Assembly: GCA_015063695.1 (NCBI GenBank)
Contig: SVTQ01000002.1
Coordinates: 36,923-100,922, forward strand
Origin: Oscillospiraceae bacterium
Lineage (GTDB): Bacteria; Bacillota; Clostridia; Oscillospirales; CAG-272
DNA length: 64,000 nucleotides
Reading direction: 5' to 3'
Shown here piece after piece: positions 45,146 through 53,654 of this stretch. The position numbers were made by a program, and so were the translations under genes. The notes below the pieces were generated by a model that searched no databases, was not told the origin of the DNA, and worked only from the letters and a program-made list of their open reading frames with translations. Every line of letters begins with the position of its first letter. Within the stretch, counting starts at the first letter, position 1.

Positions 45146-45433
45146 ATGACAGAGCTTTATTTCTGGCTTTCGGCTTTGACCGTTGGACTTGTGCTTCTCC
45201 GCACACTTCCCGCAGAAAAGCTTTCGGGAGTCAATAAAAGAATAAGAGAACGCCTTCCGGGAATTCTCCCCACCGTTCTCTATATTCTCGCAGGAATATT
45301 CATTTTTGCAGGTGTTTATATGCTCTGCCTTGTGCTGAGCGTACCCACCTGGCTCTCCTACATTCTCTCAGGCTCCGTTATCGGCGCGTTTATCGGGCTC
45401 ATCCCCTTGGTTGATACCCGACATTCCAAGTAA
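45146..45433 (+). CDS. Small membrane protein, unknown
   Basis: 95 residues with three hydrophobic stretches (about 5-20, 41-65 and 70-85) and a basic RIRERL patch between the first and second. It starts 3 bases after the nucleoside hydrolase stop and is translationally coupled to it. No recognised family. Confidence 0.65.
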   Translation: MTELYFWLSALTVGLVLLRTLPAEKLSGVNKRIRERLPGILPTVLYILAGIFIFAGVYMLCLVLSVPTWLSYILSGSVIGAFIGLIPLVDTRHSK

Positions 45434-45452
45434 GAGAACTACAAATATTAAA

Positions 45453-45479
45453 ACCCGATTTTGCATATTGCAAAATCGG
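45453..45479. repeat. Left 27-bp hairpin duplication flanking element copy 2
   Basis: Palindrome with CCGATTTTGCA/TGCAAAATCGG arms and a short loop. It is identical over 27 bases to 45715-45741, direct orientation, and unrelated in sequence to the hairpin flanking copy 1. Confidence 0.9.
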
Positions 45480-45714
45480 GTCAGAGTGTAGACAAAGTCT
45501 ACACTCTGAGTCAGACTGAGAGAAACGCAGGTAGATTTAGAGCTTTTTTCCTCGTAGGCATAGTTGCCTATGGTAGAGGAAAAAATGCTCTAAAAGCAGA
45601 TGTGGCGGGCATTTTGCCCGCCTTGTTTTGTGTTATATGAATTTCATCAAGAAATGTGTGTATATTTTGTTTTACTGCACACATCTGCGTTATACCAAGT
45701 TTGTCTTCGGTCTG
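45480..45714 (-). mobile_element. Non-coding structured element, copy 2 (terminator-duplicating)
   Basis: 235 bp, the reverse complement of the element at 39456-39687. Read on the minus strand it starts CAGACCGAAGACAAACTTGG and ends with the TGTAGACtttGTCTACA hairpin. Blocks conserved with copy 1 include TTTCTTGATGAAAT, GGCGGGCAAAA and CCACATCTGCTTT, and the long AGAGC...GCTCT hairpin. The terminal stem differs at two paired positions (CA/TG in copy 1, AG/CT here), a compensatory change. It sits in the terminator between the convergent small membrane protein and YmdB genes. Confidence 0.75.
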
Positions 45715-45741
45715 ACCCGATTTTGCATATTGCAAAATCGG
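45715..45741. repeat. Right 27-bp hairpin duplication flanking element copy 2
   Basis: Perfect copy of 45453-45479, followed by TTTTTTT on the plus strand: a classical rho-independent terminator. It shows what the target looked like before insertion. Confidence 0.9.
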
Positions 45742-45763
45742 TTTTTTTGATAAGAAATCCTCT

Positions 45764-46555
45764 TTATTCTTTTTCAATAAATGTTTTCGCGCTTATGCAC
45801 CTTCCCGTATCGGTATCAACCTCGAATATCGCGCCATGGAGCGCAAGTCTTCCCTTTGCTTCTCTGAAGCGCACGGGAGTATGAACCGTAAATTTGTGAA
45901 GGATACATTCTGTTTCAACGCCCAAAACTCCGTTCATGGAGCCGCACATTCCAAGGTCGGTTATATATCCCGTGCCCTTAGGAAGCACCTCGGCATCATT
46001 TGTCTGAACGTGGGTGTGAGTTCCGAAAACCACGGACGCTCTTCCGTCAAGATACCATCCCATAGCAATTTTTTCGCTGGTGGTCTCTGCGTGAAAATCA
46101 AGAACGGAAATATCAAAGTTTCCCTCCTCGGCTTTCAGTATCTTATCTGCCCACTCAAAGGGATTTGCCACGTATTCGGTCATAAAGGCATTTCCCGAAA
46201 GATTGAATACAAGGACTCTGTAACCGCATACGTCAACGTAGGTGTATCCTCTGCCCTCTGCTGAGCCGGGGAAGTTTGCGGGACGCACAAGTCTCTCATC
46301 GTCGTCAAGTCTTGAGTATATCTCACGTCTTTGCCACGTGTGGTTTCCGCCCGTAATAACGTCAACTCCTGCATCAAAAAGACTGTCTGCCGACTCGGGA
46401 GTGAGCCCGTTGCCCTTTCCGCTGTTTTCACCGTTGGCAATTATAAGATGTATGCCCTCGCGGCTTCTTATGCCCGAAAGAAAGCCGGGACGGCATAGCC
46501 ATCCCGTCCCTGTTTCTCCCACTGTATCACCCAGCGCAAGAATTTTAATTATCAT
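45764..46555 (-). CDS. ymdB: YmdB-family metallophosphoesterase (TIGR00282)
   Basis: 263 residues. Metal ligands are visible in ALGDTVGETG, IANGENSGKGNGL, GGNHTW, LDFHAETTSEK and FGTHTHVQTND. The B. subtilis homologue hydrolyses 2',3'-cyclic nucleotides and influences motility and biofilm choice. It starts 10 bases after the methylglyoxal-synthase-like gene, on the same strand. Full length, so probably active. Confidence 0.92.
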   Translation of the reverse strand: MIIKILALGDTVGETGTGWLCRPGFLSGIRSREGIHLIIANGENSGKGNGLTPESADSLFDAGVDVITGGNHTWQRREIYSRLDDDERLVRPANFPGSAEGRGYTYVDVCGYRVLVFNLSGNAFMTEYVANPFEWADKILKAEEGNFDISVLDFHAETTSEKIAMGWYLDGRASVVFGTHTHVQTNDAEVLPKGTGYITDLGMCGSMNGVLGVETECILHKFTVHTPVRFREAKGRLALHGAIFEVDTDTGRCISAKTFIEKE

Positions 46556-46565
46556 TCTTTATACC

Positions 46566-47000
46566 TCAGATGGACTGCTTTCTTCTGCGGTTATATTCGC
46601 TTCTGGGGTTTACGATCTCACGCCAGTCAAGGTCACCCTTGTCGAGAGCGCAGATGATAACTTCCGCTGTCGCAATATTAGTTGCCACGGGAATGTTGTG
46701 AAGGTCACACATACGGAGAAGCTGATATTCTTCTTCATAGAACGTGGGAGTTGTTTCCGATGAACGGAAGTAAAGAACTACGTCGATCTCGTTGTATTGT
46801 ACTCTGGACGCTATCTGCTGAACTCCGCCCTGCTTTCCCGCAAGAAGACGTTCTATCTCAAGCCCTGTAGCATCAGCAACCAGTCTGCCTGTTACACTGG
46901 TAGAACAGATATTGTGCTTGGACAGTATCCCGCAGTAAGCGATACAAAACTGCGTTAAAAGTTCTTTTTTTGCGTCATCTGCAATGATTGCTATTTCCAT
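46566..47000 (-). CDS. Methylglyoxal synthase-like protein, catalytic residues lost
   Basis: 144 residues, aligned end to end with MgsA, with conserved framework VTGRLVADATGL, GGxQQIA and NIPVATNIATAEV. The known E. coli active-site residues are replaced: His19 by Asp8, the base Asp71 by Val60, Asp91 by Ser80, His98 by Phe87 and Asp101 by Glu90. It cannot be expected to make methylglyoxal from DHAP. The fold is that of MGS-like allosteric domains, so a ligand-sensing or scaffold role is possible (inference). It lies between minD-like and ymdB genes; in Clostridia mgsA commonly follows the min/rodA cluster, so this looks like a degenerate relic of that order. Confidence 0.85.
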   Translation of the reverse strand: MEIAIIADDAKKELLTQFCIAYCGILSKHNICSTSVTGRLVADATGLEIERLLAGKQGGVQQIASRVQYNEIDVVLYFRSSETTPTFYEEEYQLLRMCDLHNIPVATNIATAEVIICALDKGDLDWREIVNPRSEYNRRRKQSI

Positions 47001-47065
47001 AAGATCCTCCCTGTATAATAAACGGCAATACCGTTCTTATTGTCTTTTTTATCCTATATTTCTTT

Positions 47066-47854
47066 TTATAAAATTCTGTTTCGTTTTATATTCTTCATTC
47101 CGTCAAAAAGTCTCACGTTGTCACCGTCAAGTCTTGAGGCGATATTTGAAAACGCGATGGACGAAATACTGTTTTTCGGAACTACGGTCCCTCTTTCGTG
47201 GCTGAGCATAAGAACACGGTCATAGGGAACAACACCCAGAAGCTGTACCGACGAGGAGTCGATTATCTCAATTATTCCCGAGCGCACCTTGTGCCACGCC
47301 TCGTCAAACTCATAACCCGTTATGACAAGACGGACGTTTTTAACTCCGTTTTCCTCCAGATACTCGGCAGCTCTCTGAGCGCCTCTGCAGGATGCAGGCT
47401 GATGGGAAGCTGTTACTATCGCGTGAGCATCTCTGAACTTGGATGCGAGAATTACGGGAATGGAATGCCCCGCGGCAGTATCGAATATTACGTAGTCAGG
47501 CTCTTCGCATTTTATTACTTCTTTGATTGCATATGCAAGCTCCGCAGGGGTAACGTTCTTTTCCTTTCTTCCGGCACTCACCGTATATCCCGTGGGTGCT
47601 GTGATGAAGGAAAGCCCCTTTTCGTTTCGGATAACTGCTTTATCTGCAGAAACCAAACCTTTGGCAACGTCCGCAATATTATATAGAGAGACCTCTTCAA
47701 GTCCCATGAAAAACTCAAGACACTTGTTTTCAAAATCAAGGTCGCAAAGCAGCACCTTTTTTCCTTTTTCCACAAGAGCGCTTGCAATTCCCAGAGAGGC
47801 GGTTGACTTGCCTGCGCCGCCCTTGGATGACGCTACAATGATCTTACGAGCCAA
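47066..47854 (-). CDS. minD: MinD-like P-loop ATPase
   Basis: About 262 residues. Deviant Walker A SSKGGAGKSTA, switch II VIFDTAAGHS and the LLCDLD strand identify the MinD/ParA family. The C-terminus NVRLFDGMKNIKRNR could be an amphipathic membrane helix as in MinD. Start is TTG at 47854, with AAGGAGG 8 bases upstream; an in-frame extension to 47896 includes the ribosome site. No minC or minE is beside it, so a role in division-site placement is possible but unproven. Own promoter upstream; leads into the MGS-like and ymdB genes. Confidence 0.82.
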   Translation of the reverse strand: MARKIIVASSKGGAGKSTASLGIASALVEKGKKVLLCDLDFENKCLEFFMGLEEVSLYNIADVAKGLVSADKAVIRNEKGLSFITAPTGYTVSAGRKEKNVTPAELAYAIKEVIKCEEPDYVIFDTAAGHSIPVILASKFRDAHAIVTASHQPASCRGAQRAAEYLEENGVKNVRLVITGYEFDEAWHKVRSGIIEIIDSSSVQLLGVVPYDRVLMLSHERGTVVPKNSISSIAFSNIASRLDGDNVRLFDGMKNIKRNRIL

Positions 47855-47926
47855 ATCCGTCCCTCCTTGTGACTTTTGTACAGTTTTACACTGCAAAGCA
47901 GTATAAACTATAGTTATTCATGTACA

Positions 47927-47955
47927 ATTATAACACAATTTATTATTTGTGTCAA
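47927..47955 (-). promoter_or_regulatory. Promoter of minD-like operon
   Basis: -35 TTGACA (47950-47955) and -10 TATAAT (47927-47932), 17-bp spacer on the minus strand; consensus in both boxes. A small hairpin (ACTGCaaaGCAGT, 47890-47902) lies in the leader. Confidence 0.88.
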
Positions 47956-48061
47956 TGAAAGTTAAATAAATTTCTATGTTAAAAGAAATCTATATTTTTT
48001 TGAAAAATATGTACAAGAAGAAATCTTTGCCGTAAAAATTAAATAAAATTCCCTCAACCGA

Positions 48062-48089
48062 TTGACAACCTCTTTCAATTTGATATAAT
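48062..48089 (+). promoter_or_regulatory. Promoter of Gfo/Idh gene
   Basis: -35 TTGACA (48062-48067) and -10 TATAAT (48084-48089), 16-bp spacer. Confidence 0.85.
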
Positions 48090-48154
48090 TATAAGAGTGG
48101 AGTTTTACATTTAAGGCTCCCTCTCACTACGTTTGCACCTATCGGAGGTCCCAA

Positions 48155-49222
48155 ATGAAAAATGTTGCAGTAGTCGGTTACGGCGGAATGGGTCAGTGGC
48201 ACGTTGCCCACATGGAAGGTCTTTCCTACTTCGGTTCAAAAGCCCCCAAAAGTGACGTTGTCCGTTGTGCCGGTATTTATGATATAGACCCTGCCAAGGA
48301 AGAGCTTGCAAGACTTTACGGTCTTAACGTATACTCCTCTCTCGACGAAGTTCTCGCTGACGAAAGCGTTGATCTTATTGTTATTGCAACCCCAAACGAC
48401 GTTCACGAAGAGATAACCGTCAAATGCCTTAAGGCAGGCAAAAACGTCGTATGTGAAAAGCCCATAACCATGAGCAGCGGAAGTCTCGAAAGAATGATAC
48501 AATCGGCAGAAGATCATAACTGCCTCTTCTGCGTTCACCAGAACAGACGTTGGGATGATTATTTCGTTACCGCAAAGAAGCTTGCCGAAAGCGGTGATAT
48601 CGGTGATATCATCAGCGTTGAAACAAGAGTTCACGGCTCCAACGGCGTTCCCGGCGACTGGAGAAAGTTCAAGAAATACGGCGGCGGTATGCTCTACGAC
48701 TGGGGCGTTCACATGATCGACCAGGCACTCTGGATGAACGGCTACGACGTTGACCGCGTTTTCTGTCACCTGGATATGCTGACAGACTGCGAAGTTGACG
48801 ACGGCTGCTTTATCGATATCTTCCTTAAGAGCGGTATCCGCTGCAGAGTTGAGATCAACACATACAACTTTATCTCCCTTCCCCTTATGTACATAAGAGG
48901 TACCGAAGGTACCGCTATTATCAACGACTGGAGAAGCGACGTTGAGATAGTCCGTTGCACCGAATGGATGGAAAACGATATTAAGCCCATTAAAACAGGC
49001 GCAGGTCTCTCCAAGACCATGGCTCCCAGAAGTGAGCGTACTATCGAAAAATATACCATGCCAAAGGTTGACGTTGACGTTCACGATTTCTACCGAAATT
49101 TCTGCGATGCTATCGACGGCAAAGCCTCCCTCGTTATCACTCACGACCAGATGAGAGTGGTTATGAAGGTTATCGAAGCTGCTTTCAAATCCGCAGAAAC
49201 AGGTATTGCAATTAAGTTTTAA
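48155..49222 (+). CDS. Gfo/Idh/MocA family oxidoreductase
   Basis: 355 residues. N-terminal NAD(P)-binding Rossmann fold VAVVGYGGMGQWH, the family signature VVCEKPITMS with catalytic Lys, and the C-terminal domain with KYGGGMLYDWGVHMIDQALW holding the active-site His. Such enzymes oxidise or epimerise sugars, including amino sugars and inositols; substrate unknown. ATG after GGAGG. Single gene with its own promoter and terminator, opposite the GH3 gene. Confidence 0.9.
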   Translation: MKNVAVVGYGGMGQWHVAHMEGLSYFGSKAPKSDVVRCAGIYDIDPAKEELARLYGLNVYSSLDEVLADESVDLIVIATPNDVHEEITVKCLKAGKNVVCEKPITMSSGSLERMIQSAEDHNCLFCVHQNRRWDDYFVTAKKLAESGDIGDIISVETRVHGSNGVPGDWRKFKKYGGGMLYDWGVHMIDQALWMNGYDVDRVFCHLDMLTDCEVDDGCFIDIFLKSGIRCRVEINTYNFISLPLMYIRGTEGTAIINDWRSDVEIVRCTEWMENDIKPIKTGAGLSKTMAPRSERTIEKYTMPKVDVDVHDFYRNFCDAIDGKASLVITHDQMRVVMKVIEAAFKSAETGIAIKF

Positions 49223-49245
49223 AGTTAGTTAAAGTTAGGATTTAA

Positions 49246-49297
49246 GGGGGAGCTTTTGAAAAAGCTCCCCCTTTTACCCCCTCAAAACTTTTTGAGG
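49246..49297 (+). repeat. G5/C5 terminator-type repeat, copy 2
   Basis: A stem GGGGGAGCTTTT/AAAGCTCCCCC (49246-49271) followed by TTTT and then CCCCCTCAAAACTTTT, the same arrangement as at 32049. It works as the Gfo/Idh terminator. Confidence 0.75.
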
Positions 49298-49335
49298 AGG
49301 CTAAAGAAGGAACTTTCTATTTATAGAATGAAATA

Positions 49336-49388
49336 AACGGCACTGTGTTGTATGCAAAAAACTTTGCATTTTTCATAGTGCCGTTTTT
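49336..49388 (+). terminator. Hairpin with T-run in convergent region
   Basis: Stem AACGGCACT (49336-49344) with AGTGCCGTT (49377-49385), an inner TGCAAA/TTTGCA stem, then TTTTT. Bidirectional potential. Confidence 0.65.
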
Positions 49389-49411
49389 GTTAATTATATT
49401 TCTGTGAAAAA

Positions 49412-49468
49412 CATCCCTTTCAAAAGTTTGAAGGGGGTGTGGGGGAAACTTCTCAAAGTTTCCCCCAC
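49412..49468 (-). repeat. G5/C5 terminator-type repeat, copy 3 (inverted)
   Basis: A stem GTGGGGGAAACTT/AAGTTTCCCCCAC-like (49439-49468) preceded on the plus strand by CCCTTTCAAAAGTTTGAAGG, i.e. the family order read on the minus strand. It is positioned as the GH3 terminator. Confidence 0.7.
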
Positions 49469-49475
49469 ATAATCC

Positions 49476-51026
49476 TCACTTTATGTAACTATCCCCAAGG
49501 ACGAGCTCGAGAACGCGCTCGTTGGTGTACTTGTTGTAACCGTAGGTGTCGATACAGGTGTCAACAAGAGCCTTGTAGTTGTCTGCAAATCCGGGGTGAC
49601 CGTTGCTGATGAAGATGCAGGGTGTATCGTAGCGCATCCAGCCTTCCATCATGTTACGGGCAACCTCACCTGTCAGCTTAACGGAGTTAAGACCGTAGGA
49701 GGGAAAAACACCTGCAGTAACGAACACATAGTCGTAACCGCCATACTTTACCGCATCCTTAGTGATCCAGGGACGGGGATCGTCGATAACGTCAACCGTT
49801 CCGCAGATCTCGCGAAGTCTCTCCGTCAGGTCCTTTGGAGCATCCATGGGATAATCTATCTGAGTGATTATAACGTGGAGCACCTTGGAATTCTTGTCGA
49901 GCTTTATGGGAAGAAGCTTTGCTCTGTCGCGGTGAACGGTAACGGCCTTCTTAGCCATTACCTTGGAACATTCCTCTGCCGCCTCGCGATCAAAGTCGGA
50001 AGCAGGAGTATAAGAATCGAAGTATTCGCGTGAGAAGCAAAGGTTTCTGTAAGCGCGGTCCTTAAGGGTTTCCATGGAAAGAGTTCCGTCTTCAATAAGC
50101 TTCTTCATGTTTTCCATGTATTCCTTGTCGTTGTGCTGGAACAAGAGACAGTCGCCGCCTGCTTCAAGGAAGAGAGCATTTGCGCGGTAGAGGTTAGTAT
50201 ATCCGCAGAAGCCGCCCATGTTTACGGCATCGGAAACGATAATACCCTCAAAGCCAAGCTCTTCTCTGAGAAGGCCCGTGAGAACCTTCTTGGAAAGCGT
50301 TGCAGGGGGATACATATCCTTTTCTTCGTCAATATCGTCAAACACGGGAAGCGCGATGTGACCGGGCATAACCGCCATTGCGCCGTCCTCAATAAGAGTT
50401 TTGTAAACCTTGCCGAATTCTGCCCACCATTCTTCTTTGGAAAGGGGGTTCTCGGGAACTGTAAGATGCTGGTCATCAAGACAGTAACCGTCTCCGGGGA
50501 AATGCTTAAGTGTTGCGATAAGTCCGTTATCCTGAAGGCCCCTCATATACGCACCTGCGTACTCAATGACCGTATCAGCATCATCGCCTGCGGCTCTGAC
50601 GGAAACGATAGGACATTCGCTGTAGCCCGTAATATCAACACAGGGGCCGAAGGTCCAATGATAGCCTGCGCCGCGAAGCTCCTTTGCGGCATGCTCACCC
50701 ATCTTGTAAGCAAGCTCGGGGTCTCCTGCCACAACAGCGGCTCTCATTGAAGGAAAATGAACTGCTCCCTTAAGAGCACAGCCTGCACCGTATTCCATAT
50801 CGGAAACGATAAGAGCGCGGTCTTCTCTTCCGTCGTTGAGCATAGCTGCACATTCGATGCAGTCCTCGGCCTCGGCGGTGAATACGAATACACCGGGAGT
50901 GTTGCGGAAGCACTGTCCGTCCTTAGGTGTAAGGTGAGGAACCACAACGCTTGACAGCAGGTCTTCCACTGACATATTTTCAACTTTTTCTCTTATTTCG
51001 GGATAATCTTTAATTCTGTATTTCAT
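49476..51026 (-). CDS. Family 3 glycoside hydrolase (NagZ-like beta-N-acetylglucosaminidase)
   Basis: 516 residues, no signal peptide. The GH3 barrel shows the NagZ-type KHFPGDGYCLDDQH (catalytic His/Asp dyad loop) and the nucleophile Asp in IIVSDAVNM. A C-terminal Rossmann-like domain follows (VHRDRAKLLPI, FISNGHPGF). It likely removes GlcNAc from muropeptides or other glycans in the cytosol. ATG at 51026 follows a weak AAGGAAAA. It may work with the GH20 and oxidoreductase encoded nearby in amino-sugar recovery (inference). Confidence 0.85.
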   Translation of the reverse strand: MKYRIKDYPEIREKVENMSVEDLLSSVVVPHLTPKDGQCFRNTPGVFVFTAEAEDCIECAAMLNDGREDRALIVSDMEYGAGCALKGAVHFPSMRAAVVAGDPELAYKMGEHAAKELRGAGYHWTFGPCVDITGYSECPIVSVRAAGDDADTVIEYAGAYMRGLQDNGLIATLKHFPGDGYCLDDQHLTVPENPLSKEEWWAEFGKVYKTLIEDGAMAVMPGHIALPVFDDIDEEKDMYPPATLSKKVLTGLLREELGFEGIIVSDAVNMGGFCGYTNLYRANALFLEAGGDCLLFQHNDKEYMENMKKLIEDGTLSMETLKDRAYRNLCFSREYFDSYTPASDFDREAAEECSKVMAKKAVTVHRDRAKLLPIKLDKNSKVLHVIITQIDYPMDAPKDLTERLREICGTVDVIDDPRPWITKDAVKYGGYDYVFVTAGVFPSYGLNSVKLTGEVARNMMEGWMRYDTPCIFISNGHPGFADNYKALVDTCIDTYGYNKYTNERVLELVLGDSYIK

Positions 51027-51054
51027 AGCTTTTCCTTATTTTCCTTGCTGATTT

Positions 51055-52221
51055 TTAATTTTTATCGGAGCTTGCCGTACTGCGGCTTCCGTATTCTTCA
51101 AAATAAAATATTTCGCCTGTGGCGACATCTTTTCTCGCCGTCATGTAACCTGTATAAGGCTCAAAATAATAGTCCGTACCGTCAACCGTAAGCCAGCCCG
51201 TAACAAAGCTTCCGTTTTCAAAATAGCGGTAGCCGAGGGGCGTTTTGCAAAAGCCCATCATAAGACGTCCGTCTTCACCGAAAAGGCATTTCTTTCCGTT
51301 TATAGCTTTAAGACCCGTCGCCATAATTCCGCTTTCGGGATCAAAATAGTAAAGCGCGCCGTTGTTTCTCAGCCATCCCGTTACAAATCTTCCGTCAACA
51401 CGGAAAAATCTCATTCCATCATCTCCGAGAGAAAAACCGGGAGTTATATAGGGCCTGAACTCAACCTCAACTTCCTTTGAAACCTGAGGGGTATCTGCAC
51501 CTTCAACCGAAACAGACACGGTAAAGGATAACTCAAGTATTCTCTCGGGAGTTCCCTGAAGTATCAAAAAAGGCTCCTTCGTTCCGTAGAACGTCATACC
51601 GTTTATCTTTTCTCCCTCGCTCAGAGTGTGGCGGAGTATTCCGTCACTGACCTGCCAGGATACGGACTTTATTTCATCCTCGCCGTAGAGGCTGCTCAGC
51701 TCTGCGCTTATATAGAACTCATTGTACTCTCCGCCGTAGCAGATCTTGTAGTCAGCCACAACAGTTTTAATAACGGGAGGAAGCACTTCGATCTCAAAAA
51801 CGGGACAGTATGCTACTGCCATCTCATTTCCGATTCCGTCAAGGGATGCGGCGCGTATTCTCGCGGTATACGTTCCGCTGTTCAGAAGATAAATATTTCC
51901 TTTTCCTACCGCAAATTCAATATTTACCGCTTTACTGCTGTTTTCCGTAAAATCGCCGCTCGCGGGATAAAAACGGGTTCCGCTCAGTACCTCGAGGGTA
52001 TATTTAATTTCAGCCGAGCTGTCCCCGTAAATCTTTGCCGAGGTCTGAACTGAGCCGTTTGAACCTGCAATAAAAGTTCCTTTTTCGGGAACCTCTGTGA
52101 AAACAGGAACCTTTACAACGGAGGCAAAGCAGGGAGAAACAGTGGACAGGACAACAAGAAGCACCGCAAATATACACACTGTTTTTATAAATCTTCCAAG
52201 GCTTTTATGATACGTTCTCAT
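51055..52221 (-). CDS. Secreted protein with C-terminal cell-wall-binding repeats
   Basis: 388 residues. A signal peptide (about 1-33, ending CFAS) precedes a 240-residue beta-rich region of unknown fold. From about 280 to the end come 20-residue choline-binding-type repeats with aromatic pairs and the GW motif: RFVTGWLRNNGALYYFDP, NGSFVTGWLTVDGTDYYF. Such repeats hold proteins to wall teichoic acids or polysaccharides. ATG at 52221 has AAAGGAGAG. It is flanked by the GH3 and UPF0210 genes on the same strand. Confidence 0.82.
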   Translation of the reverse strand: MRTYHKSLGRFIKTVCIFAVLLVVLSTVSPCFASVVKVPVFTEVPEKGTFIAGSNGSVQTSAKIYGDSSAEIKYTLEVLSGTRFYPASGDFTENSSKAVNIEFAVGKGNIYLLNSGTYTARIRAASLDGIGNEMAVAYCPVFEIEVLPPVIKTVVADYKICYGGEYNEFYISAELSSLYGEDEIKSVSWQVSDGILRHTLSEGEKINGMTFYGTKEPFLILQGTPERILELSFTVSVSVEGADTPQVSKEVEVEFRPYITPGFSLGDDGMRFFRVDGRFVTGWLRNNGALYYFDPESGIMATGLKAINGKKCLFGEDGRLMMGFCKTPLGYRYFENGSFVTGWLTVDGTDYYFEPYTGYMTARKDVATGEIFYFEEYGSRSTASSDKN

Positions 52222-52253
52222 CGTCCCTCTCCTTTCGTTTATTTATACTTAAA

Positions 52254-53609
52254 TCAGTTTTTAAGGCTCTGAATGGGCGCAGGAATTCTGCCGCCGCGGT
52301 TGATAAATCTCTCGGGACTGTAACGGTTTACCTCCATAATGGGAGCATAGCCGAGAAGTCCGCCGAATTCAAGAACGTCACCCGCCTTCTTGCCGATGGC
52401 AGGGATAAGTCTTATAGCCGTAGTCTTTGAATTTATCATACCGATTGCCGCTTCGTCTGCAAGAATAGCGGAGATAACCTCCTCGGGTGTATCACCGGGA
52501 ACTACCACCATGTCAAGACCTACGGAGCAAACGGCAGTCATTGCTTCAAGCTTTTCAATGCGGAGAGCTCCGCAGTCAGCCGCCGCTATCATGCCCGCGT
52601 CCTCGGAAACGGGGATAAATGCGCCCGAAAGACCGCCCACGTGGGAAGAAGCCATAACTCCGCCTTTCTTAACAGCATCGTTGAGAAGAGCAAGACAGGC
52701 AGTCGTACCGTGGCAACCGCACTTTTCAAGACCCATTTCCTCAAGTATGTAAGCAACGGAGTCGCCTATCTCGGGAGTGGGGGCAAGAGAAAGGTCAACG
52801 ATACCGAAAGGTACGCCCAGCATCTCGGAAGCTCTCTGGCCTACAAGCTGACCCATTCTCGTTATCTTGAAAGCAGTTTTCTTTACAATGTTTGCAATTT
52901 CCGTAATATCGCAGTCCCCTGCCTTCGCAAGAGCCGCTCTTACAACACCGGGGCCCGAAACGCCTACGTTAATAACGCAGTCGGGCTCACCCACACCGTG
53001 AAATGCGCCTGCCATAAAAGGATTATCTTCAGGAGCATTGCAGAATGCAACGAATTTTGCGGCTCCGATACAGTTTCTATCCTTTGTAAGCTCAGCGGCG
53101 CGCCTTACCGCACGGCCGACCAGCTTTACTGCATCCATATTGATGCCGCTCTTGGTTGAGCCGACGTTTACGGAAGAGCAAACGTGCTCTGTCTCGGCAA
53201 GAGCCTCGGGAATGCTTTCGATAAGCTCACGGTCACCTGCCGCAAAGCCCTTGTGAACGAGAGCGGAATAACCGCCGATAAAGTTTACACCCGTTGTGCC
53301 CGCAACTCTCTCAAGAGTTTTCGCATACTTTACGGGGTCTCCGCCCGATGCGGCAAGAAGCATTGCGACGGGGGTAACGGAAATTCGCTTGTTGATGATC
53401 GGAATACCGAGTGTCGCCTCAAGTCTTTCACCTGTTTCAACCAGCTTTTCCGCTTTGCGCGTTATTTTTTCATATATTTTATTGCAGGAGGCATCAATAC
53501 TGCTGTCCGCACAGTCAAGCAGGGAAAAGCCCATGGTGATGGTACGGATATCCAGATTTTCCTCCTCGATCATTTTTATGGTCTCAAGAATATCGTCAAC
53601 GTTTATCAT
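52254..53609 (-). CDS. UPF0210 (PFL) family protein
   Basis: 451 residues, with the highly conserved segments [39 protein letters not shown] and [19 protein letters not shown] of the UPF0210/DUF711 family. Its fold is related to glycyl-radical-type barrels, but no Gly-radical motif is seen and the function is unknown. It starts 45 bases after the ACT-domain gene, its usual partner in Firmicutes. Confidence 0.9.
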   Translation of the reverse strand: MINVDDILETIKMIEEENLDIRTITMGFSLLDCADSSIDASCNKIYEKITRKAEKLVETGERLEATLGIPIINKRISVTPVAMLLAASGGDPVKYAKTLERVAGTTGVNFIGGYSALVHKGFAAGDRELIESIPEALAETEHVCSSVNVGSTKSGINMDAVKLVGRAVRRAAELTKDRNCIGAAKFVAFCNAPEDNPFMAGAFHGVGEPDCVINVGVSGPGVVRAALAKAGDCDITEIANIVKKTAFKITRMGQLVGQRASEMLGVPFGIVDLSLAPTPEIGDSVAYILEEMGLEKCGCHGTTACLALLNDAVKKGGVMASSHVGGLSGAFIPVSEDAGMIAAADCGALRIEKLEAMTAVCSVGLDMVVVPGDTPEEVISAILADEAAIGMINSKTTAIRLIPAIGKKAGDVLEFGGLLGYAPIMEVNRYSPERFINRGGRIPAPIQSLKN

Positions 53610-53654
53610 ATTACGTAATTTTTCCTCGTGTTAATTGATAAATTGTATCACTGC

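Larger units (their letters stand above)
49223..49475. other. Convergent intergenic region with three hairpins
   Basis: Between the Gfo/Idh stop and the GH3 stop there are three separate stem-loops: 49246-49271, 49336-49385 and 49439-49468. The outer two belong to the same G/C-stem repeat family as the one at 32 kb. No coding frame. Confidence 0.7.

Noticed and set aside
48236..49144. 302-codon minus-strand frame
   Set aside because: Antisense shadow of the Gfo/Idh gene, whose motifs and ribosome site are clear.
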